Assembly: GCF_051195235.1 (NCBI RefSeq)
Contig: NZ_JBNFZM010000003.1
Location: forward strand, 1 to 64,000
From: Tateyamaria sp947503385
Lineage (GTDB): Bacteria > Pseudomonadota > Alphaproteobacteria > Rhodobacterales > Rhodobacteraceae
Reading direction: 5' to 3'
DNA length: 64,000 nucleotides
Of the stretch, positions 16,628 through 25,178 are shown in pieces (within the stretch, counting starts at the first letter, position 1; the number at the start of each line of letters is the position of its first letter). Both the position numbers and the translations under genes were made by a program. The notes beneath the pieces are model-generated. The model was not told the origin of the DNA. It ran no database searches and saw only the letters and a list, made by a program, of their open reading frames with translations.

Positions 16628-17556
16628 TGGCTGTTCTTCTTCTCGCAGAGATCAATGATGGCGCACTGGCGATGGACGCCACAGCAAAAGCTGTGACTGC
16701 CGCAGGTGCCTTGGGTGACGTGACGGTGCTGGCCACCGGTGCAACCTGCGCCGATGCCGCCGCCGAAGCGGCCACCATCGACGGCGTGGCAAAGGTGCTG
16801 TGCGCCGAAGACGCGCTTTATGGCAAGCGTCTGGCCGAGCCGGTTGCGGACCTGATCGTATCGCTGGCCGGTGATTATGAGCATATCGTGGCCCCGGCCA
16901 CGACCGACGCCAAGAACATCATGCCCCGCGTGGCGGCTCTGCTCGACGCGATGGTGATCTCGGACGCAACAGCCGTGGTGGACGCCAACACGTTCGAACG
17001 CCCGATCTATGCGGGCAACGCCATTCAGACCGTGAAATCGGGCGACGGCAAGAAGGTCATCACCTTCCGCACGTCCACCTTTGACGCGGCAGGCACGGGC
17101 GGTTCGGCTTCGGTCGAGACTATCGGTGCCGCAGGCGATCCCGGCCTGTCATCCTGGGTCGAGGACAAAGTTGCCGAAAGCGACCGCCCCGAACTGACAT
17201 CGGCGGGTGTGGTTGTGTCCGGCGGCCGCGGCGTCGGCTCCGAAGAGGACTTTGCCCTGATCGAAAAGCTGGCGGACAAGCTGGGTGCTGCTGTGGGTGC
17301 CTCGCGCGCCGCGGTGGACTCGGGCTATGCGCCAAACGACTGGCAAGTGGGCCAGACGGGCAAGGTTGTTGCCCCCGACCTCTATGTCGCGGTTGGCATC
17401 TCGGGTGCGATCCAGCACCTCGCAGGCATGAAGGACAGCAAGGTCATCGTGGCCATCAACAAGGACGAAGAAGCCCCGATTTTCCAAGTGGCGGATTACG
17501 GCCTTGTGGCGGACCTGTTCGACGCCGTACCGGAACTGGTCGAAAAGCTGGGCTAA
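16627..17556 (+). CDS. etfA: Electron transfer flavoprotein alpha subunit
   Basis: 309 residues. The C-terminal FAD-binding domain is typical: VVSGGRGVGSEEDFALIEKLA, GASRAAVDSGYAPNDWQVGQTGK, PDLYVAVGISGAIQHLAGMKDSKVIVAINKDEEAPIF. It binds the redox FAD, while EtfB holds the AMP and clasps the domain. The start overlaps the etfB stop by one base, so the subunits are co-translated in equal amounts. A strong hairpin terminator follows 19 bases after the stop. Confidence 0.96.
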   Translation: MAVLLLAEINDGALAMDATAKAVTAAGALGDVTVLATGATCADAAAEAATIDGVAKVLCAEDALYGKRLAEPVADLIVSLAGDYEHIVAPATTDAKNIMPRVAALLDAMVISDATAVVDANTFERPIYAGNAIQTVKSGDGKKVITFRTSTFDAAGTGGSASVETIGAAGDPGLSSWVEDKVAESDRPELTSAGVVVSGGRGVGSEEDFALIEKLADKLGAAVGASRAAVDSGYAPNDWQVGQTGKVVAPDLYVAVGISGAIQHLAGMKDSKVIVAINKDEEAPIFQVADYGLVADLFDAVPELVEKLG

Positions 17557-17574
17557 ACCTGCCTGCTACAAACC

Positions 17575-17606
17575 AAAGCCGCCGCATCCACTTGCGGCGG
17601 CTTTTT
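17575..17606 (+). terminator. Intrinsic terminator after etfBA (bidirectional)
   Basis: AAAGCCGCCGC, an 8-base loop, then GCGGCGGCTTT followed by TT make an 11-base stem with a T-run. On the minus strand the same stem is followed by TTTGGTTT, so it could also end the convergent DUF6473 transcript. Confidence 0.9.
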
Positions 17607-18427
17607 CATGTCATGTTCTCAAGGGCAGGCAACAGCGCATCCGCAATCTCGCGGTGGGCCGTTGGTCCCAGCATCGTGGCCGCGGCGGCGGCGTCCATCT
17701 CGGCAAACACCATTCCGTCGGTCCCCGCCTGCAAAGCCCTGTCCGACGCCACCACCTGCACAAATTGCGTCACCAGCGGTTCGATCTCGACGATCATGCT
17801 GCGGTTCACGAAAGCGGGGTCCGCATCAATCTCAAGCGCTGTGTCGGCGGGCGGATGATCACTGGCCCAGAGCAGGATCGTCTTGCCGGGAATCTGACTG
17901 AGCACGAGGCGCATCCGTGCCAGCCATGCCGTGCGCAATTCATCAAGCACCGCGTGGAACCGTTCGGGCGAGACGAGGTACAGGCGCTGCAGCATGTGAT
18001 TGGTAAAGTTGAATTCGGCAAAATCCACCTCGCGGTAGATCGTGCGCAACAGCGGCGACGCCTCGACAAACCGGTCATTGCGGCGCGGATGCACTTTGTA
18101 AAACCGGTTCGACATGTTGCGCGGGCTGGTGACCTGAATGACGGTCACCTGCGCCTCTATCGCGGCTTCGCGCAGAACGGGGTCGGCGGCATAAGCGTCC
18201 ACGCCCCCGTTGACGCACCCGAAGTTGACGCAAGTCATGCCCAGATCCTGCTCGATCAGGCTGCAAAATGGCGTCTCGATGTATTTGCCATATGTGGTTG
18301 TTCCGCCAAAAAAGGCGACATACGGCGCGTCCAACGGACGCTTTGGCCCGCGAAACAGTATCTTTGACGCCCCGTACCGGCACGGCAAATAGTCGAGACC
18401 ACCCGGCCCCAGTGTATCAAAGCTCAT
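17606..18427 (-). CDS. DUF6473-family protein (SGNH-hydrolase-like)
   Basis: 273 residues. The central part resembles an SGNH/GDSL-type fold by pattern: VAFFGGTTTYGKYIETPFCSLIEQDLG with a nucleophile-like turn, NFGCVNGGVDAYAADP, then VTVIQVTSPRNMSNRFYKVHPRRNDRF and a late DHPPADTALE. Members I recall as DUF6473 occur widely in Rhodobacterales without known function and are often near sulfotransferases. The start MSFDTLGPGGLDY at 18427 is preferred over an in-frame ATG nine bases upstream. It is convergent with etfBA and divergent from hbd. Confidence 0.75.
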   Translation of the reverse strand: MSFDTLGPGGLDYLPCRYGASKILFRGPKRPLDAPYVAFFGGTTTYGKYIETPFCSLIEQDLGMTCVNFGCVNGGVDAYAADPVLREAAIEAQVTVIQVTSPRNMSNRFYKVHPRRNDRFVEASPLLRTIYREVDFAEFNFTNHMLQRLYLVSPERFHAVLDELRTAWLARMRLVLSQIPGKTILLWASDHPPADTALEIDADPAFVNRSMIVEIEPLVTQFVQVVASDRALQAGTDGMVFAEMDAAAAATMLGPTAHREIADALLPALENMT

Positions 18428-18524
18428 GACACCCACTCATCAGTTACTCACCCAGTGGCAAAATGGCACGACGCCCTTTCCCAATTCCTAACAGAACCGG
18501 GCATTTTCGTGACCTTTGCGGCCC

Positions 18525-18553
18525 TTGCCCCTGCCCGCAGCCTGCCACTATGG
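18525..18553 (+). promoter_or_regulatory. Candidate sigma-70 promoter of 3-hydroxybutyryl-CoA dehydrogenase gene
   Basis: TTGCCC (18525), 17-base spacer, CTATGG (18548). The form TTGC--17--CTA recurs at 54078, upstream of an SDR gene, supporting it as a house-keeping promoter style of this genome. Confidence 0.55.
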
Positions 18554-18578
18554 TGCCCGCAACAAAGAGGTGCGCGGA

Positions 18579-19454
18579 ATGGACATCAAATCGGTCGGGA
18601 TCGTCGGAGCCGGGCAAATGGGCAACGGGATTGCGCATGTCATGGCCTTGGCCGGCTACAAGGTGATGCTCAACGATATCTCGGACGACGCCCTGACCAA
18701 GGGGCTGTCCACGGTTGACCGCAACCTTGAACGACAGGTGTCCCGTGGCAAGATCGGCGCCGACGAAAAGGCCGAGGCGCTGGGGCGAATTTCCACCACG
18801 CTGGCCCTGACCGAACTGGGGCAGACGGACCTGATTATCGAGGCCGCGACCGAACGTGAAACGGTCAAACAGGCCATTTTCGAAGACCTGCTGCCGCATC
18901 TGCAACCGCATACGATCCTGACCTCGAACACGTCCTCCATTTCCATCACACGGCTGGCCAGCCGCACGGACCGGCCCGAGAAATTCATGGGCTTTCACTT
19001 TATGAACCCCGTGCCGGTGATGCAGCTGGTCGAGCTGATCCGGGGTATCGCCACGGACGCCGAAACGTTCGAAGCCTGCAAGGCCGTCGTGGACAAATTG
19101 GGCAAGACCGCCGCCACCGCCGAGGATTTCCCGGCCTTTATCGTGAACCGTATCCTGATGCCGATGATCAACGAGGCGGTCTATACGCTTTATGAAGGTG
19201 TCGGATCGGTGCAGTCCATCGACAGTTCAATGAAACTGGGCGCAAACCACCCTATGGGGCCACTGGAATTGGCCGATTTCATTGGCCTCGATACCTGTCT
19301 GGCCATCATGAACGTCCTGCATGACGGCCTCGCCGACACCAAGTACCGCCCCTGCCCCCTGCTGACCAAATATGTCGAGGCCGGTTGGCTGGGCCGCAAA
19401 TCGCAACGCGGGTTTTATGATTATCGGGGCGAAGTACCGGTGCCGACCCGCTGA
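18579..19454 (+). CDS. hbd: 3-hydroxybutyryl-CoA dehydrogenase
   Basis: 291 residues. Interconverts 3-hydroxybutyryl-CoA and acetoacetyl-CoA with NAD(P). The Rossmann site is GIVGAGQMGNGIAHV at about 7-21. The catalytic region includes the SNTSS and HFMNPVPVMQLVE stretches with the active-site histidine, and a C-terminal helical dimer domain follows (NHPMGPLELADFIGLDT, YVEAGWLGRKSQRGFYDY). Start 18579 follows AAAGAGG. It may serve PHB turnover or butyryl-CoA oxidation linked to the nearby ETF. The symbol is by family; paaH-type activity is also possible. Confidence 0.93.
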   Translation: MDIKSVGIVGAGQMGNGIAHVMALAGYKVMLNDISDDALTKGLSTVDRNLERQVSRGKIGADEKAEALGRISTTLALTELGQTDLIIEAATERETVKQAIFEDLLPHLQPHTILTSNTSSISITRLASRTDRPEKFMGFHFMNPVPVMQLVELIRGIATDAETFEACKAVVDKLGKTAATAEDFPAFIVNRILMPMINEAVYTLYEGVGSVQSIDSSMKLGANHPMGPLELADFIGLDTCLAIMNVLHDGLADTKYRPCPLLTKYVEAGWLGRKSQRGFYDYRGEVPVPTR

Positions 19455-19481
19455 CGGCTGACGCGCCGGAATCCGGTCAGA

Positions 19482-20360
19482 TCAATCCTTGAGGGACAAC
19501 GTGTGGTCGCGCAACCACGCCATAAAGCCGCGCGGGTCGTCTTTCCATTCGTTGACAAAATCCTGATCCAGCGGATGTCCCACAACGGGGCCTTGCGGCT
19601 TGTTCAGTGAATGCACGATCTCGTGCAGCAACAGGCCCTGACGGATCATGGGTGATACGCGGTTTGCAATCTGGTAGGCGCGGCTGTTCTGGCCCGGAAA
19701 CTTCATCGGCAGCACTGTCGCGCCCGAACGGCGGATCAACTGGGCGGTAAACACGTTCCACTCGCCTTCGACGGCTGGGCCCCACCACGTCTCGGACGCG
19801 GCCACGACACCGGACGGAAACAGCGCCACAACGCCCCCATCCTTAAGATGTTTCATCGCCTTGGCCCGCATTTCCACGCCCTTGCGCTGCGCGTCCTTGT
19901 CGTGCGGGAACGGCACGGGGATCATGTAGCTGCCCGCCACCTCATCAATCGCGGTCAACAGCGACCGGGTGAGAATCCGGTAGTCCGGCCGCACACGGCC
20001 AATCAGGTCGGCGAAAATCATGCCGTCCACCATCCCGTGCGGGTGGTTGGCGACCACAATCAGTGGCCCTTCGCGCGGGATACGATCCAGTTGAACCTGC
20101 GGGGTTGTCAGTTCGATCCCCATCACGTCCAGACATGCCCGCCAGAACGCCTGCCCCGATGGCGCGCCCTTGCGTTCGAACTTGCGGATCAGGCGAAGGA
20201 TCGTCAGCTTGCCGGTGAACGCTTCCATCACACGGATAAAGCTGGCCTTCCAAGGGTCTTCAAACGTCGACGCGTAGGACAGGCTGCGGCGGTCGTACTT
20301 GTTGAACGACACCTTTTCGGGCTTGGCCAGATTGCCTGCGTTATGCGTGCTGTCCACCAA
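19482..20360 (-). CDS. Lysophospholipid-acyltransferase-family protein
   Basis: 292 residues. It carries the PlsC/LPLAT HX4D motif as NHPHGMVDG near 112-120, and FPSGVVAASE near 185 in the place of the FPEG motif. Similar proteins acylate lyso-ornithine lipid or lysophosphatidic acid at the inner membrane, but the exact acceptor cannot be told from sequence. There is no clear membrane helix apart from moderately hydrophobic stretches. It is separated by 36 bases from HPr, in the same direction, so it may be co-transcribed with the PTS genes upstream. Confidence 0.85.
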   Translation of the reverse strand: MVDSTHNAGNLAKPEKVSFNKYDRRSLSYASTFEDPWKASFIRVMEAFTGKLTILRLIRKFERKGAPSGQAFWRACLDVMGIELTTPQVQLDRIPREGPLIVVANHPHGMVDGMIFADLIGRVRPDYRILTRSLLTAIDEVAGSYMIPVPFPHDKDAQRKGVEMRAKAMKHLKDGGVVALFPSGVVAASETWWGPAVEGEWNVFTAQLIRRSGATVLPMKFPGQNSRAYQIANRVSPMIRQGLLLHEIVHSLNKPQGPVVGHPLDQDFVNEWKDDPRGFMAWLRDHTLSLKD

Positions 20361-20396
20361 AGCGGTCTTACCTCGTTGACGTATCAGACCTGTGTC

Positions 20397-20666
20397 TCAG
20401 GCCTCTTCCCCAAATTTGTCCGCCACCAATGCCTCGAGCGCATTGGCAAGGGCCTCAGCATCCGGGCCCGACGTTTCAACGTCAATAAAACTTCCCATCG
20501 GCGCTGCCAACATCAAAAGCCCCATAATACTGTCACCTGAGGCCGACATGCCATCCTTGCGCACGTCTGCACGGGCGTCGAAGCCTTCGACCACTTCGAC
20601 CAGTTTGGCCGAGGCACGGGCGTGCAGACCTTTGATGTTCACGATTTCTAACGTACGGGTGGGCAT
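20397..20666 (-). CDS. HPr-family phosphocarrier protein
   Basis: 89 residues. A phosphotransfer protein of the regulatory PTS. The phosphorylated His15 is in NIKGLHARASAK, and the regulatory serine region reads SASGDSIMGLLMLAAP, matching the site targeted by HPr kinase. It receives phosphate from EI and passes it to EIIA. No sugar permease is nearby, so the role is regulatory. It lies four bases downstream of the EIIA gene, and hprK is two genes further upstream, which gives a complete Ser-phosphorylation switch. Confidence 0.94.
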   Translation of the reverse strand: MPTRTLEIVNIKGLHARASAKLVEVVEGFDARADVRKDGMSASGDSIMGLLMLAAPMGSFIDVETSGPDAEALANALEALVADKFGEEA

Positions 20667-20669
20667 GGG

Positions 20670-21065
20670 TCAGGTGTCTGCGCTGATGTTCTGGCTGTCG
20701 ATATACTTCTTGCCCGCGTCCAAGGCCGCGCGCACGGCATCCGTTACGTCAAGTTGACGGCTCTTGGCCAGCTTAATCAGCATCGGCAGGTTCGCCCCGT
20801 AGAGAATCCGCCGATTGGTGGGCCGACAGGCCAAAAGGCTCAGGTTCGACGGCGAACCGCCAAAGAGGTCCGTGACCACCACGACCCCATCACCGCTGTC
20901 CACGTCATCCGCTGCCGCGCAAATCTCGCGCTCCTTGGCCTTGCGGTCATGGTCGGGTTCTATGGCAATGGCACGGATGCCGGGCTGCTGGCCCACGACA
21001 TGTTCGATCGCTTTGAGGTATTCGCCGGCCAGCCCGCCATGCGCAACGATCACAACTCCGATCAC
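20670..21065 (-). CDS. PTS EIIA component, mannose (EIIA-Man) family
   Basis: 131 residues. The active-site histidine is His9 in GVVIVAHGGLAGEY, and the signature VVVVTDLFGGSPSNLSL is near 65-80. In alphaproteobacteria this protein occurs without cognate EIIB/EIIC and acts as a signalling end point of the PTS. Its ATG overlaps the rapZ stop by four bases, and HPr follows. Interaction with the ChvGI system, as shown in some related bacteria, is plausible but not visible from sequence. Confidence 0.93.
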   Translation of the reverse strand: MIGVVIVAHGGLAGEYLKAIEHVVGQQPGIRAIAIEPDHDRKAKEREICAAADDVDSGDGVVVVTDLFGGSPSNLSLLACRPTNRRILYGANLPMLIKLAKSRQLDVTDAVRAALDAGKKYIDSQNISADT

Positions 21066-21955
21066 ACTGGGGCCTCTTTGCGTTCACCGCGATCCAATTC
21101 GCGATGCCGAATAGACACCTGCCAGCCCGCCTCTGCAAGGGCTTGCACGAGCGTTTCTGCCATAGCGACAGACCGGTGTTGCCCGCCCGTACACCCAAAC
21201 GCAACCGACAGGTGAGATTTTCCCTCTTCGAGATAGGCGGGCAGCAACCACAGGATCATATCGCGCACCTGACCGGCAAATGTCTCGGCCCGCGGGTCTG
21301 TCGCGATATAGTCCTGCACCTCTGCCGCCTGCCCGGTGGCGGCGCGCAGGGCTGGCACCCAATACGGATTTTTGAGGAACCGGCAGTCAAACACCATGTC
21401 AACGGAGCGCGGCAAGCCACGCTTGTAGCTAAAGCTTTGCACCGACACGGCGAGTTGCGACTGACCGTCGGGGGCAAACCAGTGCTCCACCTCGCTGCGC
21501 AACTGGTGGACGTTCAGCCGCGTCGTATCAATCAGCACATCCGCCTGCGCGCGCAGCGGCGCAAGGATGGCCAATTCGCGTTGGATACCCGCCTCCACCC
21601 TGTCCGTGGCGGCCAGCGGGTGACGGCGGCGGGTTTCGGAAAACCGGTTCAGCAGCACGTCCGTGGCGCAATCAAGGTAAAGCAGTTCGGGTGCCAGCCC
21701 CGGTTTTGTCGCGATCAGTCCCAGCGCCTCGGTGACAGCCGCCAACGAAAAATCCCGCGTGCGCGGGTCAATCCCAAGGGCCAGCGGCTTCGTCGCTTCG
21801 GGATCATCCAGCAAGGCGTGGACAAGGCGCAGCGGCATGTTGTCGATGGCCTCGTAACCCAAATCCTCAAGCACACGGATCGCGCTGGTTCTGCCGGCCC
21901 CGGACGGGCCTGTGACCAGCACGACGCGGCGTGCCTTGGCTTGGGTGTCGTTCAT
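21062..21955 (-). CDS. rapZ: RNase adapter / P-loop protein RapZ
   Basis: 297 residues. The N-terminal P-loop is at 16-23 (GPSGAGRT). The usual Walker lysine is arginine (R22), a change I recall from related Rhodobacterales. The RapZ C-terminal domain is clear (FSYKRGLPRSVDMVFDCRFLKNPYW, FGCTGGQHRSVAMAE). In E. coli it guides RNase E to a small RNA that controls amino-sugar synthesis. In alphaproteobacteria the partner is unknown. MNDTQAKARR at 21955 is chosen as the start. It lies between hprK and EIIA with four-base overlaps on both sides. Confidence 0.93.
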   Translation of the reverse strand: MNDTQAKARRVVLVTGPSGAGRTSAIRVLEDLGYEAIDNMPLRLVHALLDDPEATKPLALGIDPRTRDFSLAAVTEALGLIATKPGLAPELLYLDCATDVLLNRFSETRRRHPLAATDRVEAGIQRELAILAPLRAQADVLIDTTRLNVHQLRSEVEHWFAPDGQSQLAVSVQSFSYKRGLPRSVDMVFDCRFLKNPYWVPALRAATGQAAEVQDYIATDPRAETFAGQVRDMILWLLPAYLEEGKSHLSVAFGCTGGQHRSVAMAETLVQALAEAGWQVSIRHRELDRGERKEAPV

Positions 21956-22368
21956 TCCGGGTCGCTCCTTCCCGATATGAGATATTGCGCTAGGGCGGCT
22001 GGCCAAGCCGGGCTCTCCACTTTGTGCAATTGCGGCACCTCCCTGTCCAGCAGTTTGATGCTGCGCTGCGGCGGGAGGCGTTCGGTTTCGATCGTATCGA
22101 GGTCGACGGCTGCGCAGATCGGTGCGGGGGCCGCGTCGGCATGGAGCAGGCCAAGGCCGCGCGCCTCAATCAGGCCCGCGATGGTGTCGGGCGCGCGGCC
22201 CCAGAGCGTGTCGTTCTGAAGGTAAAGCTCGGTCTGGTCATCGGAAATGAGCGTTGCGCCCATGCGGATCAACTGTAGCGCGAGGCTGGATTTGCCGCTG
22301 CCGGAGGCACCTTGGATCAACACGCCGCGCGGGCCAAAGGCCACAGCGCTCGCATGGACCCGCATCAT
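21952..22368 (-). CDS. hprK: HPr kinase/phosphorylase, short alphaproteobacterial form
   Basis: 138 residues, about half the length of Bacillus HprK: only the C-terminal catalytic domain remains. The Walker A GASGSGKSS is at 20-28 and ISDDQTELYLQ follows. It phosphorylates HPr on serine and can remove the phosphate, tuning PTS signalling. Two adjacent ATGs make the start 22368 or 22365. The stop overlaps rapZ by four bases, and chvG lies six bases upstream, so kinase, RapZ, EIIA and HPr form one unit with the two-component system. Confidence 0.92.
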   Translation of the reverse strand: MMRVHASAVAFGPRGVLIQGASGSGKSSLALQLIRMGATLISDDQTELYLQNDTLWGRAPDTIAGLIEARGLGLLHADAAPAPICAAVDLDTIETERLPPQRSIKLLDREVPQLHKVESPAWPAALAQYLISGRSDPE

Positions 22369-22374
22369 CGAAAC

Positions 22375-24072
22375 TTAGACCGGCAGGCCCACGACGAACC
22401 GTGCGCCCAGCGGTTCCGAGGTGATGTCGGCATCCGTGGGGCGAATATTCTCGGCCCAGATCACGCCGCCATGCGCCTCAACAATCTGTTTGGAGATGGC
22501 AAGGCCAAGGCCGGAATTGTTGCCAAAATGCTCTTCGGGGCGCTGCGAATAGAACCGTTTGAAAATCTTGGTCAGGGCTTGGTCGGGGATGCCGGGACCG
22601 GTGTCCTCGACCACGACCAGCACACGGTTTTCACGCTTGCGGGCCCAGACGCGGATCGCATCGCCATCCTCGCAAAAGGAAATCGCGTTGGTGATCAGGT
22701 TTACAAACACCTGCGCCAGACGCGCTTCAAGACCATGGACCTGAATGGGTTGCGGCGGCAGATCGGTGATAAACTCGATCCCCTTGCCGCGCGCATCCTC
22801 GCCCAGATACTGGCCAAGATTGTCGAGCATTTGCAGGAGGTTGAATGCCTCCTCTTCTTCTTTCACCAGCTCGCTGTCGAGACGGGAGGCATTGGAGATG
22901 TCGCTGACCAGACGGTCAAGGCGCCGCACGTCATGTTCGATCACATCAAGCAGCTTTTCGCGCTGATCGTCGCGTTTGACCATGCGCAGCGTGCCAACGG
23001 CAGAGCGGAGCGAGGCCAGCGGGTTCTTGATCTCGTGTGCGACGTCGGCGGCGAATTGTTCGTTGCCGTCGATCCGGTTGTACAGCGCCGAAATCATACC
23101 GCGCAGCGCACCGGACAGGCGGCCGATCTCGTCAGGGCGTGCGGTCAGGTCTGGGATACGGATACGGCCCGGGTTCACCTTGCGGGCGTTCTTGTCGCGC
23201 CCCAGTTCCGCAGCAGCGGCCAGATCGGCGAGCGGGTTGGCAATGGTGGAGGCCAGAACAAGGCTGAGGCCGATAGACACAAGCGTGGCAATCACGAACA
23301 TTTGCAGCACGCGTTCCCGCTCACTGCGGACCAGAGCGTCAATCTCGCCAGAAGCGCTGGTCAGCGCGACAGCGCCAATCGCGGTTGCCCCCTGTTCAAT
23401 TGGGGTCACGATGGCAAAAAGCTGCGCACCGTCCATATTCACGACATTCCCGACCTGCGTCTCACCGCTGAGGCTTGCCGCGACAAGTCCGCGCAACTGT
23501 TCCTCGACCGGCGTGCGCGGTTCCGACGAGGTGGTGGAGAAGGGGCGCGACACCACATTCCACAGCCACGTGAGGCCATCGGTCAGGACCGCCTTGCCCT
23601 TTTCCGCCTCAACGTCATTGCTGAGATCAAGGCTCCCCTCCGCTTGGGCCGCCAAAGTCTCATTGGTGTCAAAGACATAGACGTCTTTCCCGATGCTGAC
23701 ATCAAGACCGGACAGGGTGGCATCAAGGTCAATGCCGTCACCGCTCGACAGGCTCACCGGCGCACCGGATGGCAATTGCGCCTCGATCACGTCGGCAACC
23801 AGTTCAGCCTGCGCGATCACGCCCGAGATGCGCTGCACCGCGAGGCTGTCGCGTGTCGAGTTGAGGTATAGGATGCCCGCGACGAGAACATTCAACGCGA
23901 TCAGGTTGAAGGTGATGATCTTGCGCGCCAGAGGCGAGCTGCGCAACGACACAAGACCCCGCCGGGCGCGGGTGTCGCGCATCTCGGACGAGGCCACGCT
24001 GTCGGGCGCAACCCAGTCTTCGCCGAGCACAACGTCGCCGTCTCGCATTGGTGGCGTGCCTGTATCTCGCAC
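22375..24072 (-). CDS. chvG: Sensor histidine kinase ChvG
   Basis: 565 residues. Membrane helices at about 50-72 and 258-280 enclose a large periplasmic domain. A HAMP segment lies at 280-330, the phosphorylated His346 in DVAHEIKNPLASL, and the ATPase boxes N (NLITNAISF), G1 (DTGPGIPD) and G2 (GLGLAISK). In rhizobia ChvG (ExoS) senses acid and host conditions, held in check by the periplasmic ExoR. No exoR is seen here. It follows chvI after a 66-base gap with two hairpins. Confidence 0.93.
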   Translation of the reverse strand: MRDTGTPPMRDGDVVLGEDWVAPDSVASSEMRDTRARRGLVSLRSSPLARKIITFNLIALNVLVAGILYLNSTRDSLAVQRISGVIAQAELVADVIEAQLPSGAPVSLSSGDGIDLDATLSGLDVSIGKDVYVFDTNETLAAQAEGSLDLSNDVEAEKGKAVLTDGLTWLWNVVSRPFSTTSSEPRTPVEEQLRGLVAASLSGETQVGNVVNMDGAQLFAIVTPIEQGATAIGAVALTSASGEIDALVRSERERVLQMFVIATLVSIGLSLVLASTIANPLADLAAAAELGRDKNARKVNPGRIRIPDLTARPDEIGRLSGALRGMISALYNRIDGNEQFAADVAHEIKNPLASLRSAVGTLRMVKRDDQREKLLDVIEHDVRRLDRLVSDISNASRLDSELVKEEEEAFNLLQMLDNLGQYLGEDARGKGIEFITDLPPQPIQVHGLEARLAQVFVNLITNAISFCEDGDAIRVWARKRENRVLVVVEDTGPGIPDQALTKIFKRFYSQRPEEHFGNNSGLGLAISKQIVEAHGGVIWAENIRPTDADITSEPLGARFVVGLPV

Positions 24073-24094
24073 TGCGCGTTCCTAGCCTGCTGTC

Positions 24095-24136
24095 AAAGGG
24101 CCCCTAGCAGCCCTTTGCGCGCACCGTTCTGGTGCG
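24095..24136 (-). other. Two hairpins in the chvI-chvG gap
   Basis: CGCACC-GTTCT-GGTGCG (24120-24136) and AAAGGGC-N8-GCCCTTT (24095-24116) lie one after the other right after the chvI stop on the minus strand. With no T-run after the second stem they look more like mRNA processing or attenuation structures than a full terminator, perhaps setting a lower level of kinase than regulator. Confidence 0.45.
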
Positions 24137-24138
24137 TC

Positions 24139-24840
24139 TTATTCTTCGTTGTAACGGTAACCGATCCCGTACAGCGTCTCAATCGCCGAGAAGTTATCGT
24201 CGGCGGTGCGCATCTTCTTGCGCAGACGCTTGATGTGGCTGTCGATGGTCCGGTCGTCCACATAGACCTGATCGTCATAGGCCACGTCCATCAGCTGGTC
24301 GCGCGATTTCACAAAGCCGGGGCGTTGTGCAAGCGCCTGCAACAGCAGGAATTCCGTCACGGTCAACGACACGTCGTTGCCCTTCCAACTGACCGCATGG
24401 CGCAGCGGGTCCATCCGAAGATCGCCCCGTTCCATCACCTTGGTCTCTTCGGTTGTGCCCACCTCTTCGCTGGCGACAGCATCCTGACGGCGCAGCAGCG
24501 CCCGGATACGTTCCACCAACAGACGCTGCGAAAACGGCTTTTTCACATAGTCGTCAGCGCCCATACGCAGACCCAGCACCTCGTCGATTTCATCATCCTT
24601 GGAGGTGAGGAAAATGACCGGCATGGTGGTTTTCTGGCGCAGTCGCTGCAACAGATCCATTCCGTCCATGCGGGGCATCTTGATGTCCAGCACGGCCATA
24701 TCGGGGAGGCGTTTGTTGAACGCGTCAAGCGCCGCCTGACCGTCATTAAACGTTTCGACCTCGAACCCCTCGGCCTCAAGAGTCATGGAGACTGACGTCA
24801 GGATGTTCCTGTCGTCGTCCACCAGTGCAATCTTGTTCAT
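24139..24840 (-). CDS. chvI: Response regulator ChvI (OmpR family)
   Basis: 233 residues. The receiver domain has the acidic pocket DDD at 8-10, the phosphorylated Asp52 in AVLDIKMPRMDG and Lys in DDYVKKPF. The OmpR-type winged helix occupies about 140-230 (TVTEFLLLQALAQRPGFVKSRDQL, DDRTIDSHIKRLRKKM, IETLYGIGYRYNE). It is activated by ChvG encoded downstream. The start at 24840 matches the receiver beginning. It is divergent from pckA. In rhizobia chvI is likewise next to pckA and influences its expression, so a shared control region is plausible. Confidence 0.95.
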   Translation of the reverse strand: MNKIALVDDDRNILTSVSMTLEAEGFEVETFNDGQAALDAFNKRLPDMAVLDIKMPRMDGMDLLQRLRQKTTMPVIFLTSKDDEIDEVLGLRMGADDYVKKPFSQRLLVERIRALLRRQDAVASEEVGTTEETKVMERGDLRMDPLRHAVSWKGNDVSLTVTEFLLLQALAQRPGFVKSRDQLMDVAYDDQVYVDDRTIDSHIKRLRKKMRTADDNFSAIETLYGIGYRYNEE

Positions 24841-25178
24841 TGCCTGTTTCCTTTTACTACTCGAACTTATTGTTTGTTTTTCCGCCATAGTCCCGCTTTT
24901 GGCCTTTCGAATCAATCAAGAAGTGCGAATCAGATGCCGAATGGCCCCTAACTCTCGCCAGAAATTGGTTAGGAATGGCTAAATTGCCGCACATTCGCGT
25001 CTGACGAGTCACTTCGGAAACAGTGTTTGCGCAACCGGTCGCCATGGTGGCGCTAACTGCGGCAAGGTCGCCTGTTCACCTCGTAAATCAGCATGTTATG
25101 ACCGAAAGGTGCCCTGCCCCACCGCGGGCAAGCACCGTTTTGAGCACCACAGCGCGCCGCGACATCAGGAGACATCGC
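24841..25178. promoter_or_regulatory. Divergent control region between chvI and pckA
   Basis: 338 bases without a supported gene. It must hold the promoters of chvI (minus) and pckA (plus). An inverted repeat CCTAAC-N15-GTTAGG spans 24947-24973, and a short CGCCA-TGG-TGGCG repeat lies near 25042-25054. No consensus -35/-10 pair stands out. A ribosome binding site CAGGAG precedes the pckA ATG. ATGs in the pckA frame at 25023, 25044 and 25098 are rejected as starts because the residues between lack family similarity. Confidence 0.5.
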
